Made by a program: the position numbers and the translations under genes | Shown: piece after piece, positions 18,878 to 29,256 of the stretch | Layout: each line of letters opens with the position of its first letter | Position numbering within the stretch: position 1 is the stretch's first letter | Notes under the pieces: model-generated | What the model was told of the DNA's origin: nothing | The model's database searches: none | Seen by the model: only the letters and a program-made list of their open reading frames with translations | NCBI RefSeq assembly: GCF_034353875.1 | Contig: NZ_CP133784.1 | Location: forward strand, 1,612,001-1,676,000 | Length of the DNA stretch: 64,000 nt | Direction: 5' to 3' | From: Pseudomonas sp. MH9.2 | GTDB lineage: Bacteria; Pseudomonadota; Gammaproteobacteria; Pseudomonadales; Pseudomonadaceae

Positions 18878-19027
18878 GCTGACCTCGGCGCGCTCATCAG
18901 GAAGGTATCGATTAGAAGTTATCGATTATCCGGGCCGCGCCGAGATGTACGTGCTCCACATGTGTCATCCGCATACTCAGGGCCGACCCGTTACCAAATG
19001 AGATTCGCAGGATTCATGCCATGAGAC

Positions 19028-19957
19028 TCAGAGCGTGGTCCTCGCCGCCATCCCGCGCCGCCCCTGCAAGCCGCCGGTGTGCACAAAAATCAAGCGAGTG
19101 CCTCGGGCCAATAACCCTGCTGCCACCCGATCATGCAAAGCCAGTAGCGCTTTGCCGGTATACAGCGGCTCCAGTGGCAGGCCGCTGTCGGCTTCACTGA
19201 CGGAGATGAAGTCCAGCAAGTGCGGATCGGTCCTGGCAAAGCCGCCGCGGCTCGCGTCCAGCAGGTAATAGCTGCAATGGCGCTCGTTAGCCCGCTCGAT
19301 GACAGCAGAGACGTGCTCGGCGACACCGTGGTCGTCCGGCACCGCCAGAGCGCCATAGACCGGGTGGGCGCCCGTTTCAGCCAGGACCAGCCCGGCCAGG
19401 GTGGTTCCGGTGCCTGCCGCCAACCACCAGGCGTGATAATCGTCCCAACCCAGTTGACTCAATTGGCTGCGCGCTTGAACCACCAAATCGGCACAGCCCA
19501 AAGCACCGGGCAATCCACCACCGCCTTCCGGTACCGGGTGCAGGTGCGGGTAAAGTGCTTGCCATGGCAACCAGAAATCCGCCTGATGCCGAGCCCGATA
19601 ACCGGCGTAACCCAACCAGTGCAGCTGCATGCCAAATGCCTGCAAATCAAGACTTGTCGGGGTGTCTTGCGCATGGCCGCGCAGCAGGCCGACGGTGGGG
19701 AAACCGAAGCGTTTGCCCGCTGCGGCCAAGGCATGCAGGTGATTGGAATGCGCACCGCCGAGGCTGATCACGCCTTCAGCACCGGCCTCGGCTGCCGCCG
19801 CCAGATGATGAGTCAGCTTGAACCACTTGTTGCCGGAGATCAGCGGGTCGATCAAGTCCAGACGAAGGACAGCCACCTCGACACCAGCCTGTTTTAGCCA
19901 AGGCAGATGCAAGGGTTGGAGGGGGGCGTTGGGCGGGTGGGGTATTGGGGGAAACAT
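19028..19957 (-). CDS. D-cysteine desulfhydrase / ACC deaminase-family PLP enzyme
   Basis: A 309-residue fold-type II PLP enzyme. The Schiff-base lysine is in SGNKWFKL at about residue 42, and the SLGGAHSNHLHALAA segment follows as in YedO/DcyD. The family degrades D-cysteine to pyruvate, sulfide and ammonia, or opens 1-aminocyclopropane-1-carboxylate; true ACC deaminase cannot be separated from desulfhydrase by eye, and desulfhydrase is more common. ATG at 19957 was chosen over an upstream TTG. A Pro-rich N-terminus is unusual but short. Confidence 0.8.
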   Translation of the reverse strand: MFPPIPHPPNAPLQPLHLPWLKQAGVEVAVLRLDLIDPLISGNKWFKLTHHLAAAAEAGAEGVISLGGAHSNHLHALAAAGKRFGFPTVGLLRGHAQDTPTSLDLQAFGMQLHWLGYAGYRARHQADFWLPWQALYPHLHPVPEGGGGLPGALGCADLVVQARSQLSQLGWDDYHAWWLAAGTGTTLAGLVLAETGAHPVYGALAVPDDHGVAEHVSAVIERANERHCSYYLLDASRGGFARTDPHLLDFISVSEADSGLPLEPLYTGKALLALHDRVAAGLLARGTRLIFVHTGGLQGRRGMAARTTL

Positions 19958-20059
19958 GAGGTTGGAGTCAGTAAACAAAGAGGCCGCAGTTTAGCATTGC
20001 GCCCTCTTTGGTTTTTTCAGGCAGACCGGCGAATCGGGTTCATTCGCGACAACGGGGCA

Positions 20060-22135
<2,076 letters not shown>

Positions 22136-22337
22136 CTATGGGCTCCCGTCAATTATTCAGGCAGGAGGCAAACTCACTGATCTGTCCATGGCACAAACAT
22201 TAAAGAGCCAACCGGTCACACTCAATGACTCAAAGTGACAAGTTATTGATCCAAACGAACAGCGAGGGTTGGCAAGCGCGGCTCATCGCCCTACCCTAGT
22301 CGGTGAATCCTGCTCACGGCTGCTCTCTGTGTCTCCC

Positions 22338-23483
22338 ATGCGCAAAATTTTCAATGTCTCCGTTGCCCTGCTGTTGATCGCCATGATCACCGGTTACGCC
22401 GTTTGGACCGGGCAACGCCCCGTAGGCCATTATCTTTCGGATCTGCGCATTCAACTGGCAGTGAATGACGGCCAACCCGGCGAGCGCGGCAACCTGCTGG
22501 GTATCCAGCCGGAGCTGTTCCCCACCGATTATCAAAGCCTCGAACATCTGCACCGCAAGCTGGCGGCCTACCTGCAACAAGCCCGTGACCAGGGTCTGCT
22601 TAACGACAAAACCATCGTGGTGTTGCCTGAGCACATCGGTACCTGGCTGTTTGCCAGAGGCGAGAAAGATGAGTTGTATCAAGCCACGACGATCAATGAA
22701 GCCATGAACTGGCTGTCGGTCAGCAACCCCCTGCAATTCCTCAACGCGCTGATACGGGCCAAGGGCAGTAACCGGCTCGACGACGCTCATCTGCGCATGA
22801 AAGCACGGGCCATGGCCAAGGATTACCAGACGCTGTTCGGCGGTCTGGCCAAAGAGTTTGCCGTGACCCTGGTGGCAGGCTCAATCGTATTGCCCGAACC
22901 GAGCATCGATAACGGCCAACTGCACATCGGCCCAGGCCCTCTGTACAACAGCAGCCTGGTATTCAGCAGCGACGGCCTGCCGATTGGCCAGCCGCAGCGT
23001 CAGCTGTACCCGACGTTCGCGGAACGCAATTACATCCAGCCAGCGACGCAGGCTGCGCTGAATGTCGTCGACACCCCGGCCGGACGCCTGGGGGTGCTGA
23101 TCGGCAGTGACAGTTGGTATCCGCGTAATTACGCACAATTGAACAACAACGGCGCCGAATTGATTGCCGTGCCTGCGTTCGTCGTGGGCCATGGTCTCTG
23201 GTCCAAACCTTGGCAAGGCTATAAAAGTGCTTCGACACCTGAGGGCGTCAGCCTCAAGCCGGGAGAAATCAGCGAAGGTGCGGCCTGGCGCCGCCTGACC
23301 TTGACCGGCCATGCACCGGCCAGTACCGCACGTGCTGGGATTAGTGTGTTCATGCGTGGCCAGTTCTGGGATCAGGACAGCTCCGGCGACAGTTTTGCCA
23401 ATCGCCAAGGGCTGACCGGCACCGATCAAATCAGCGCCGACCAGCCTGGGCACGGTGCGCGCTTGATTAACCTCTGGCTGTGA
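22338..23483 (+). CDS. Membrane-anchored nitrilase-superfamily protein, catalytic Cys apparently missing
   Basis: A 381-residue protein with an N-terminal membrane anchor (residues about 5-24) and a carbon-nitrogen hydrolase fold. The first catalytic residue is retained (VVLPEHIGTW, Glu near residue 95). Where active enzymes have I-C-x-D-x-x-F-P-E it reads LIGSDSWYPRNY, so the nucleophilic Cys is replaced, and the Lys of the K-x-x-L-x-P-x-x-E motif appears absent (RQLYPTFAE). It may be a non-catalytic or altered member. The start at 22338 fits the signal anchor; the frame remains open upstream without reason. It is followed after 4 bases by an AraC regulator. Confidence 0.7.
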   Translation: MRKIFNVSVALLLIAMITGYAVWTGQRPVGHYLSDLRIQLAVNDGQPGERGNLLGIQPELFPTDYQSLEHLHRKLAAYLQQARDQGLLNDKTIVVLPEHIGTWLFARGEKDELYQATTINEAMNWLSVSNPLQFLNALIRAKGSNRLDDAHLRMKARAMAKDYQTLFGGLAKEFAVTLVAGSIVLPEPSIDNGQLHIGPGPLYNSSLVFSSDGLPIGQPQRQLYPTFAERNYIQPATQAALNVVDTPAGRLGVLIGSDSWYPRNYAQLNNNGAELIAVPAFVVGHGLWSKPWQGYKSASTPEGVSLKPGEISEGAAWRRLTLTGHAPASTARAGISVFMRGQFWDQDSSGDSFANRQGLTGTDQISADQPGHGARLINLWL

Positions 23484-23487
23484 ATCG

Positions 23488-24528
23488 ATGACTTCGCCAC
23501 GGGTGCGTTTGGGTGATTTGTCAGTAGGCTTCGTGCACAGCCTGGCCGACGCTGTACGCAGTTTCGGCCAGGACCCGGAGCCGTTGCTGGAACAATACGG
23601 GCTGGACCCGGCACGCTTGGCTGAGCCGGGTGCACGCCTGTCGATCCCGCGTTACATGCGCCTTGGGCACGCCGCCATCCAGCTGACTGGCGAACCGGGG
23701 CTGGGCCTGCGCATGGGCCAGTTGAGCCGTATCAGCCAGGCAGGACTGGCGGGCGTGACCGCCGCGCAGGCGCCCACCGTGCGCGAGGCAGCACGCTGCC
23801 TGATCCGCTTTGAAGCGCTTTTCGGTTCGAATTACCGAGGGCGGTCGAGCTTTCATGAGGACGCTCAAGGCGCATGGCTGCGTTTCTATTCCATCAGCCC
23901 GTACAACGCCTACAACCGCTTTGTGGTGGATTCGATTCTCGCCAGCTGGATTCAGCAGCTTTCGAGTCTGGCCGGCTGCCGCCTGCGTGCGGAAAAGGTC
24001 GACATCGAGTTTCCCGCGCCGGCTTACGCGGGGTCTTACAGCGACTTGAGCGATAACCCTGTAAGTTTTGCTGCCGACATCAATCAACTGCGCCTGAGCC
24101 TGTCGAGCCTCGGGCTACGCAACCCGGAGCACTGCCCCAGCACGTGGCGGCACTTGTTGCAATTGTGTGAGAAGGAACTGGAACAGCTCACCCGCACCCG
24201 CAGCCTGCGAGAGCGCATCACTCAGTTGCTCGGGCCGTTATTGAATGGTGGTCGGGAACCGGATCTGGAAGAAGTGGCCGCACGACTGAAGCTGCCGACT
24301 TGGACATTGCGTCGCAAATTGGCTGACGAAGGCACGCAGTTTCGCGCCATTCTCAATGACACCCGCCGCGACCTGGCGATGACCTATATCCGTGATACAG
24401 AACTGGCCTTCGGCGAAATAGCCTACCTGCTCGGCTTTGCCTCGGCCGAGGCTTTTCAACGCGCCTTCAAACGCTGGAACGGGCATACCCCGGGAGAGTT
24501 CCGCCGCAGCCAGCGTCAAGCCGGTTGA
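23488..24528 (+). CDS. AraC-family transcriptional regulator
   Basis: A 346-residue regulator with an N-terminal arabinose-binding-type domain of the OruR/ArgR-like class (about 20-210) and two C-terminal helix-turn-helix motifs (about 240-340; the second contains FGEIAYLLGFASAEAFQRAF, a strong AraC signature). It starts 4 bases after the nitrilase-like stop, so it is cotranscribed and probably controls the pair or the divergent fadH. Effector unknown. Confidence 0.85.
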   Translation: MTSPRVRLGDLSVGFVHSLADAVRSFGQDPEPLLEQYGLDPARLAEPGARLSIPRYMRLGHAAIQLTGEPGLGLRMGQLSRISQAGLAGVTAAQAPTVREAARCLIRFEALFGSNYRGRSSFHEDAQGAWLRFYSISPYNAYNRFVVDSILASWIQQLSSLAGCRLRAEKVDIEFPAPAYAGSYSDLSDNPVSFAADINQLRLSLSSLGLRNPEHCPSTWRHLLQLCEKELEQLTRTRSLRERITQLLGPLLNGGREPDLEEVAARLKLPTWTLRRKLADEGTQFRAILNDTRRDLAMTYIRDTELAFGEIAYLLGFASAEAFQRAFKRWNGHTPGEFRRSQRQAG

Positions 24529-24531
24529 CGC

Positions 24532-24618
24532 TTACAGCTCGGTAGCGTCGTCGGCGGGTTCCACTGGATCAAGTTCAAAAGCCTGATACTCAAGCAGTTC
24601 TTCCTGGTATTCGTCCAT
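24532..24618 (-). CDS. Conserved 28-residue acidic microprotein
   Basis: A short frame, ATG at 24618 to TAA at 24532, encodes 28 residues beginning MDEYQEELLEYQAFELD and ending DDATEL, with ten acidic residues and no Lys or Arg. I recall near-identical tiny proteins annotated in many Pseudomonas genomes. It lies 3 bases from the convergent AraC stop, and GAGGG precedes the ATG at a somewhat long spacing. Function unknown; strong negative charge suggests protein binding. Confidence 0.6.
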   Translation of the reverse strand: MDEYQEELLEYQAFELDPVEPADDATEL

Positions 24619-25057
24619 TACGCATGCCCTCTTTGGCTGATGCTCACTATTGGTTTTATGACTGACCACGGTTTTCACCTTAAAGTGCCAACGTGACGAA
24701 AAAATGAATGCGTCGCCCCCTAGGGAAAGGGATACCTGGTTCTGCGATCATCGGTACACCTGACACGACGCCATCGCGGCGGGACGCGTCGTTGCAAGCG
24801 CTTCTATCAAAAAACGTGTAACCAATTGAAAAATAAATAAAATTTCAAGATAAGCGCTGATCCCTGTAGGAGCTGACTTGTCTGCGAATAAGCCCGGGAC
24901 GGGCTTCTGGTGGGGCTGGGTTTAACCCACAACTTGCGCTTGCGCGGTGAGGGTCAAGACGGTATCTACGCCCTCCGAGCAAAATCCCAACCCGGTTTGC
25001 TGCGCGACAGCGCGGCGTCGACGACGCGGCGAGGCCTCCTACATAGCCCGTGTAGGC
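24619..25057. other. Non-coding stretch with degenerate REP-like copies
   Basis: No gene is visible in this stretch. A REP-like core, CTGTAGGAGCTGACTTGTCT, starts at about 24864 on the plus strand, and a related core, TGTAGGAGGCCTCGCCGCG, reads on the minus strand near 25027-25045. Inverted REP pairs (REPIN-like) are common in fluorescent pseudomonads; these copies are diverged. The AT-rich part near 24815-24860 could contain the promoter of the microprotein or nothing. Confidence 0.4.
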
Positions 25058-25087
25058 TTGACTTGCCCACGCCATCCGAAATAGTCT
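25058..25087 (+). promoter_or_regulatory. Candidate sigma-70 promoter of the ilvA leader
   Basis: TTGACT (25058-25063), an 18-base spacer, then TAGTCT (25082-25087). Predicted initiation near 25093-25095 coincides with the ATG of the leader peptide, which would make that message leaderless. Confidence 0.5.
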
Positions 25088-25094
25088 TCGATAC

Positions 25095-25160
25095 ATGAAC
25101 CTGACCCAGCATGTCGTCCGCCCGATTATTATTACCGCCATTCCTATCTTGGCGGGTTAG
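25095..25160 (+). CDS. ilvA leader peptide
   Basis: A 21-residue frame, ATG at 25095 to TAG at 25160, with five isoleucines in eight codons (three consecutive ATT at 25125-25133, ATT at 25140, ATC at 25146) plus Val, Leu and Thr codons. It is placed directly before a terminator and the isoleucine biosynthetic gene, the standard arrangement of a translation-controlled attenuator. There is no Shine-Dalgarno sequence, and a promoter placed to start at the ATG suggests leaderless translation. Confidence 0.75.
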   Translation: MNLTQHVVRPIIITAIPILAG

Positions 25161-25198
25161 CTGACGGCTGCACCCAACCCGCCCTCGAGGCGGGTTTT
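25151..25198 (+). promoter_or_regulatory. Isoleucine attenuator: antiterminator and terminator of ilvA
   Basis: AACCCGCC (25176-25183) can pair with GGCGGGTT at 25189-25196, giving a perfect 8-bp terminator stem with a 5-base loop and a T-run, or with an identical GGCGGGTT at 25151-25158 at the end of the leader frame, giving the antiterminator. A ribosome stalled on the Ile codons leaves 25151-25158 free and favours read-through; a ribosome reaching the stop covers it and favours termination. Confidence 0.8.
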
Positions 25199-25242
25199 TC
25201 TTCTGTCTCCTGGGCAACACCTCTCGTACCAGGAGCCCATCA

Positions 25243-26766
25243 ATGAGCGATTTGCTCAAGCAGTACGTCAAGAAAATCCTCACCTCGCGCGTCTATGACG
25301 TGGCCGTTGAAACCCCCTTGCAGCAGGCTCGCCAGCTGTCCGAGCGCCTCGGCAATCAGATATTGCTCAAGCGCGAAGACTTGCAGCCGGTGTTCTCGTT
25401 CAAGATTCGCGGCGCGTACAACAAGCTGACGCAACTGAGCGAAGCCGAACGGGCCAAGGGCGTGGTCACCGCGTCGGCCGGCAATCACGCGCAGGGGCTG
25501 GCGTTGGCGGCCAAGGTATTGGGGGTCAAAGCCACCATCGTCATGCCCAAAACCACCCCCGAGATCAAGGTCGAAGGCGTGCGTTCGCGCGGCGGCAAGG
25601 TGGTATTGCACGGCGACTCGTTCCCCGAGGCGCTGGCGTTCTCCCTGAAACTGGTCGAAGAAAAAGGCTACGTCTACGTCCACCCGTATGACGACCCGGA
25701 CACCATTGCCGGGCAAGGCACCGTGGCGATGGAGATCCTGCGTCAGTATCCGGGTCGTCTGGACGCGATTTTTGTCCCGGTGGGCGGTGGCGGTTTGATC
25801 GCGGGCATCGCAGCGTACGTGAAATACCTGCGCCCGGAGATCAAGGTGATCGGCGTCGAGCCTGACGATTCCAACTGCCTGCAAGCGGCCATGGCCGCAG
25901 GCGAGCGCGTGGTGCTGAGTCAGGTCGGTCTGTTTGCCGATGGTGTGGCGGTGGCGCAGATTGGCAAGCACACCTTTGATATCTGCAAGGATTACGTCGA
26001 CGAAGTGATCACCGTCAGCACCGACGAAATCTGCGCGGCGATCAAGGACATCTACGACGACACCCGCTCGATCACTGAGCCTGCCGGTGCATTGGGCGTG
26101 GCCGGGATCAAGAAGTACGTCGAGCGGTACGGCGTCAGTGGTCAGACCCTGGTGGCCATCGACTCCGGGGCCAACGTCAACTTCGACCGTCTGCGCCACG
26201 TTGCCGAACGCGCCGAGCTGGGCGAAGGCCGCGAAGCGATCATCGCGGTGACCATTCCCGAGAAGCCGGGCAGCTTCAAAGCCTTCTGCAAAGCCATCGG
26301 TAAACGCCAGATCACCGAATTCAACTACCGCTATCACACCGATCGCGAAGCGCACATCTTCGTCGGCGTGCAGACCCACCCGAAAAACGACCCGCGCGCC
26401 GCGCTGCTCAGCAGCCTGACCGAACAGGGCTTCCCGGTGCTGGACCTGACCCACAACGAACTGGCGAAGCTGCATATTCGGCACATGGTCGGTGGCCATG
26501 CGCCAAGGGTCAGCGATGAAGTGGTGTTCCGCTTCGAATTCCCCGAGCGTCCCGGCGCACTGTTCAACTTCCTGAACAAGCTCGGCGGCCAGTGGAATAT
26601 CTCGATGTTCCACTACCGCAACCACGGCGCTGCAGATGGCCGCGTTATGGCGGGGCTGGTGGTGCCGGAAGAGGAGCGTCACCTGATCCCTGCGGCACTG
26701 GCCGAGATCGGTTATCCGTACTGGGATGAAACGGATAACCCGGCGTACAAGCTTTTTCTAAGCTGA
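25243..26766 (+). CDS. ilvA: Threonine ammonia-lyase, biosynthetic
   Basis: A 507-residue PLP enzyme converting threonine to 2-oxobutanoate, the committed step to isoleucine. The PLP lysine lies in FSFKIRGAYNK (about residue 55) and the phosphate-binding loop is GGGGLIAG (about 184-191). Two C-terminal ACT-like domains (about 330-405 and 425-505) are those of the isoleucine-inhibited biosynthetic form, so it is controlled both allosterically and by the attenuator upstream. AGGAG is 7 bases before the ATG. Transcribed alone. Confidence 0.95.
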   Translation: MSDLLKQYVKKILTSRVYDVAVETPLQQARQLSERLGNQILLKREDLQPVFSFKIRGAYNKLTQLSEAERAKGVVTASAGNHAQGLALAAKVLGVKATIVMPKTTPEIKVEGVRSRGGKVVLHGDSFPEALAFSLKLVEEKGYVYVHPYDDPDTIAGQGTVAMEILRQYPGRLDAIFVPVGGGGLIAGIAAYVKYLRPEIKVIGVEPDDSNCLQAAMAAGERVVLSQVGLFADGVAVAQIGKHTFDICKDYVDEVITVSTDEICAAIKDIYDDTRSITEPAGALGVAGIKKYVERYGVSGQTLVAIDSGANVNFDRLRHVAERAELGEGREAIIAVTIPEKPGSFKAFCKAIGKRQITEFNYRYHTDREAHIFVGVQTHPKNDPRAALLSSLTEQGFPVLDLTHNELAKLHIRHMVGGHAPRVSDEVVFRFEFPERPGALFNFLNKLGGQWNISMFHYRNHGAADGRVMAGLVVPEEERHLIPAALAEIGYPYWDETDNPAYKLFLS

Positions 26767-26780
26767 GGAACGCTGCCCAT

Positions 26781-26814
26781 CAAAAAGCCGCTGAACGGAG
26801 AAGTCTCAGCGGCT
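26781..26814 (-). terminator. Intrinsic terminator of the DUF2242 lipoprotein gene
   Basis: Stem AGCCGCTGA (26786-26794) with TCAGCGGCT (26806-26814), followed on the minus strand by five T residues. It lies between convergent ilvA and DUF2242; on the plus strand the T-run is poor. Confidence 0.75.
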
Positions 26815-26843
26815 ATTGGGCACCGGATGCTGCTTGCCAGACG

Positions 26844-27653
26844 CTAAGGTGTCGTTGCCTCCGGCTGAACAGGTGTCGGCGCAGGCGCTACAGGTTCGAC
26901 CTTAATAGACTCGTGCTCAGCCGGTGCTGGCGCTGGTTCACTTCCATTGGCGGCAGCAGGAGCCGTCTCCGGAGAGGATTCTTTCGCAGGTTCTGTCGCA
27001 GGTACCGCCTCTGGAGTCGCAGGCTTGGTCTCGGCCAGCGCTGCCGGCTTTATCGCTTGAGCAGCCGGTTCTGGTATGCCCAGATCGGTTTTCGGTTTTT
27101 CAGGGATATGGGCGGCTTTTTTCACTTCAGGTGGCAAGAAGATTTCTACCAGCGTAAAGAAGCGATCATAGAACGTGGGTGACGAGACCGTCTCGCTGGC
27201 AACCTTGACCATCGAATCGTCAGTGGAGCCAATCGGCATCGACACCGAACCCAGTACGCCAACACCCACGCTCGCCGAATTGTTGACCTTCTTCAGCGCA
27301 TAACGGTCCTGCAACGCATTGGCGAACATCGTCGCCCCATTAGCGGCAGTACCATCAGACGCGCAGACCACACTGAAGCTGATCTCCATATGGGTTTCAC
27401 CCGTCTGCTGGAAGCTTTTGTGCCCGCTGATCACTTTCGGGTCACTGCTACTGATGATGTAGCCCTGGCTGAGCAAGGCTCGACGCGCCGCCTCACAGGA
27501 CGCGGAATCGCTGACCGGGTAGTTTCTCGAAAAAGTACCGGAATCGTCGAAATTTTCATGCTCGTAGACCGCCGGCTTGGGCGATGAGCAGCCTGCGGCA
27601 GCCAGCAGGGTGGTGACCCAGCATGCGGTACGAAAGCTCAGTAATTTAGACAT
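26844..27653 (-). CDS. DUF2242 lipoprotein
   Basis: A 269-residue predicted lipoprotein: signal sequence with lipobox LAAAGC at about residues 17-22, then SSP, favouring outer-membrane sorting. Residues about 30-175 form the DUF2242 domain, function unknown. The last 80 residues are Pro/Ala/Glu-rich low complexity, likely an extended or cell-wall-spanning tail. It has its own terminator and is convergent with ilvA. Confidence 0.8.
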   Translation of the reverse strand: MSKLLSFRTACWVTTLLAAAGCSSPKPAVYEHENFDDSGTFSRNYPVSDSASCEAARRALLSQGYIISSSDPKVISGHKSFQQTGETHMEISFSVVCASDGTAANGATMFANALQDRYALKKVNNSASVGVGVLGSVSMPIGSTDDSMVKVASETVSSPTFYDRFFTLVEIFLPPEVKKAAHIPEKPKTDLGIPEPAAQAIKPAALAETKPATPEAVPATEPAKESSPETAPAAANGSEPAPAPAEHESIKVEPVAPAPTPVQPEATTP

Positions 27654-27711
27654 TGAAAATCCTGGGGAAAATAGCTGTCAGTAGAACTACAGTCCTGAAA
27701 CGAGGGGGTAA

Positions 27712-27861
27712 GTCTGCAACAAGGCTGGCGTTCGATCAACGCAGTTTGGAGGTATGGTCGATTTGACTGACGCCTGGGGATTCTACACCCGTTCGGCTCA
27801 CGCGCCGACGTTGATTATCCAAGGCGCCGATGGGCGTGACGAAGTGGAGCTTCTCCCGTAA
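27712..27861 (+). pseudogene. Possible decayed gene fragment or short ORF
   Basis: This 318-base gap between DUF2242 and the oxidoreductase holds one open stretch (27712-27861, ATG at 27754) that translates with coding-like composition (LTDAWGFYTRSAHAPTLIIQ, ending VELLP). It has no usable start: GGAGG sits only 1 base from the ATG. It may be the tail of a lost gene. I do not recognise the family. Confidence 0.25.
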
Positions 27862-27971
27862 TGTCGACACTGTGCGACGCTGCCCAAGTTAATCGAAGGC
27901 CGCCGGGCCCTGATTTGAATTGAACCGATTTTTCCAGGCTGTGATTACGGCCCGCGTATCAAGGATTTCCC

Positions 27972-29213
27972 ATGCATTGCGACACCATCGTTCTGGGCGC
28001 CGGGATTGTCGGCGTCAGTACCGCCCTGCAGTTACAGGCACGCGGCCGCAACGTGGTATTGCTCGACCGAGAGCAACCCGGCAACGGCACGAGCCATGGC
28101 AACGCCGGACTGATCGAGCGCGCCAGCGTGATCCCCTATGCGTTTCCGCGCCAGCTGTCGAGCCTGCTGCGCTATGCCCTCAACCAGCAATCCGATGTGC
28201 GCTACAGCCTGCGTTATCTGCCTAAGGCAGGTCCGTGGCTGCTGCAATACTGGCGTAACTCGGGACCCAAAGGCCTGGCCGTCGCGACTCGCTCCATGCT
28301 GCCGTTGGTCGAGCGCTGTGTCAGCGAACATGACCTGCTGTCGGAACCGGCAGGCATGGGCGGGCTGATCAAGGACAGTGGCTGGATCGAGGCCTTCCGC
28401 AACCTGCCCGCGTTTGAAAAGGCCAAAGAAGACGCGGCGGCGCTCAAAAAGTACGACTTGAACTATGAAGTGCTTGATCAGCAGCAGGTACACGAGCGCG
28501 AGCCCGGGCTGCATGCCAACGTCGTCGGCGGTATTCACTGGCTCGACCCGAAGACGGTCAGCGATCCGGGCGGTCTGACCCGCGGCTATGCTGAACTGTT
28601 CATTAAGCGCGGCGGCGTATTCGTGCTGGGTGATGCCTTGAGCCTGAGCCAGCGTGCCGACAAATGGGAGGTGCAGAGCGAAAAGGGCCTAATCATTGCC
28701 AACGAAGCCGTGGTGGCCCTCGGTCCTCAGGCCAGGGGCATTTTCGAGCCGCTGGGTTACCGGATTCCGCTGGCGGTGAAACGCGGCTACCACATGCACT
28801 ACGCAGCCAAACCCGGTACTCAGTTGCATCACCCCATCGTTGACCGTCAGGGCGGTTATGTACTGGCACCGATGGTGCGAGGGATTCGTCTGACCACCGG
28901 CGTCGAGTTCGCCGACAGCGACGACCCTATCAATGAAATCCAGCTGCGCCGTTGCGAAAAGCTGGCACGCGGCTTCTACCCCCTTGGAGAACGTCTGGAT
29001 GCCGAACCCTGGCTGGGTCGACGTCCGTGCCTGCCGGACATGTGCCCAGTGATCGGTCCGGCCAACCGTCATCCGGGGCTGTGGTTCAACTTCGGCCACG
29101 CCCACCACGGTCTGACGCTGGGCCCGGTCAGTGGCCGCCTGCTCGCAGAGCTGATGACCGGCGCCGAACCGTTTACCGACCCAGCCCCCTATAGCGCCGA
29201 ACGCTTCCACTGA
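27972..29213 (+). CDS. FAD-dependent oxidoreductase, D-amino-acid dehydrogenase (DadA)-like
   Basis: A 413-residue flavoprotein of the DAO family. The dinucleotide motif GAGIVGVSTALQLQARG is at residues about 8-24, followed by DRE. C-terminal GLWFNFGHAHHGLTLGPVSG is the conserved FAD-contact region of DadA-type enzymes. It should oxidise D-amino acids or related amines to keto acids with electrons passed to the respiratory chain. No racemase or dadX gene lies beside it, so it is a paralog, not the dad operon enzyme. Confidence 0.8.
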   Translation: MHCDTIVLGAGIVGVSTALQLQARGRNVVLLDREQPGNGTSHGNAGLIERASVIPYAFPRQLSSLLRYALNQQSDVRYSLRYLPKAGPWLLQYWRNSGPKGLAVATRSMLPLVERCVSEHDLLSEPAGMGGLIKDSGWIEAFRNLPAFEKAKEDAAALKKYDLNYEVLDQQQVHEREPGLHANVVGGIHWLDPKTVSDPGGLTRGYAELFIKRGGVFVLGDALSLSQRADKWEVQSEKGLIIANEAVVALGPQARGIFEPLGYRIPLAVKRGYHMHYAAKPGTQLHHPIVDRQGGYVLAPMVRGIRLTTGVEFADSDDPINEIQLRRCEKLARGFYPLGERLDAEPWLGRRPCLPDMCPVIGPANRHPGLWFNFGHAHHGLTLGPVSGRLLAELMTGAEPFTDPAPYSAERFH

Positions 29214-29256
29214 TCGCCGGGGGCGGCAACTACCCGCATGAGCGTTACATCGCGGA

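Noticed and set aside
25240..26682. 480-codon minus-strand open frame
   Set aside because: Antisense of ilvA, which has all the catalytic motifs.
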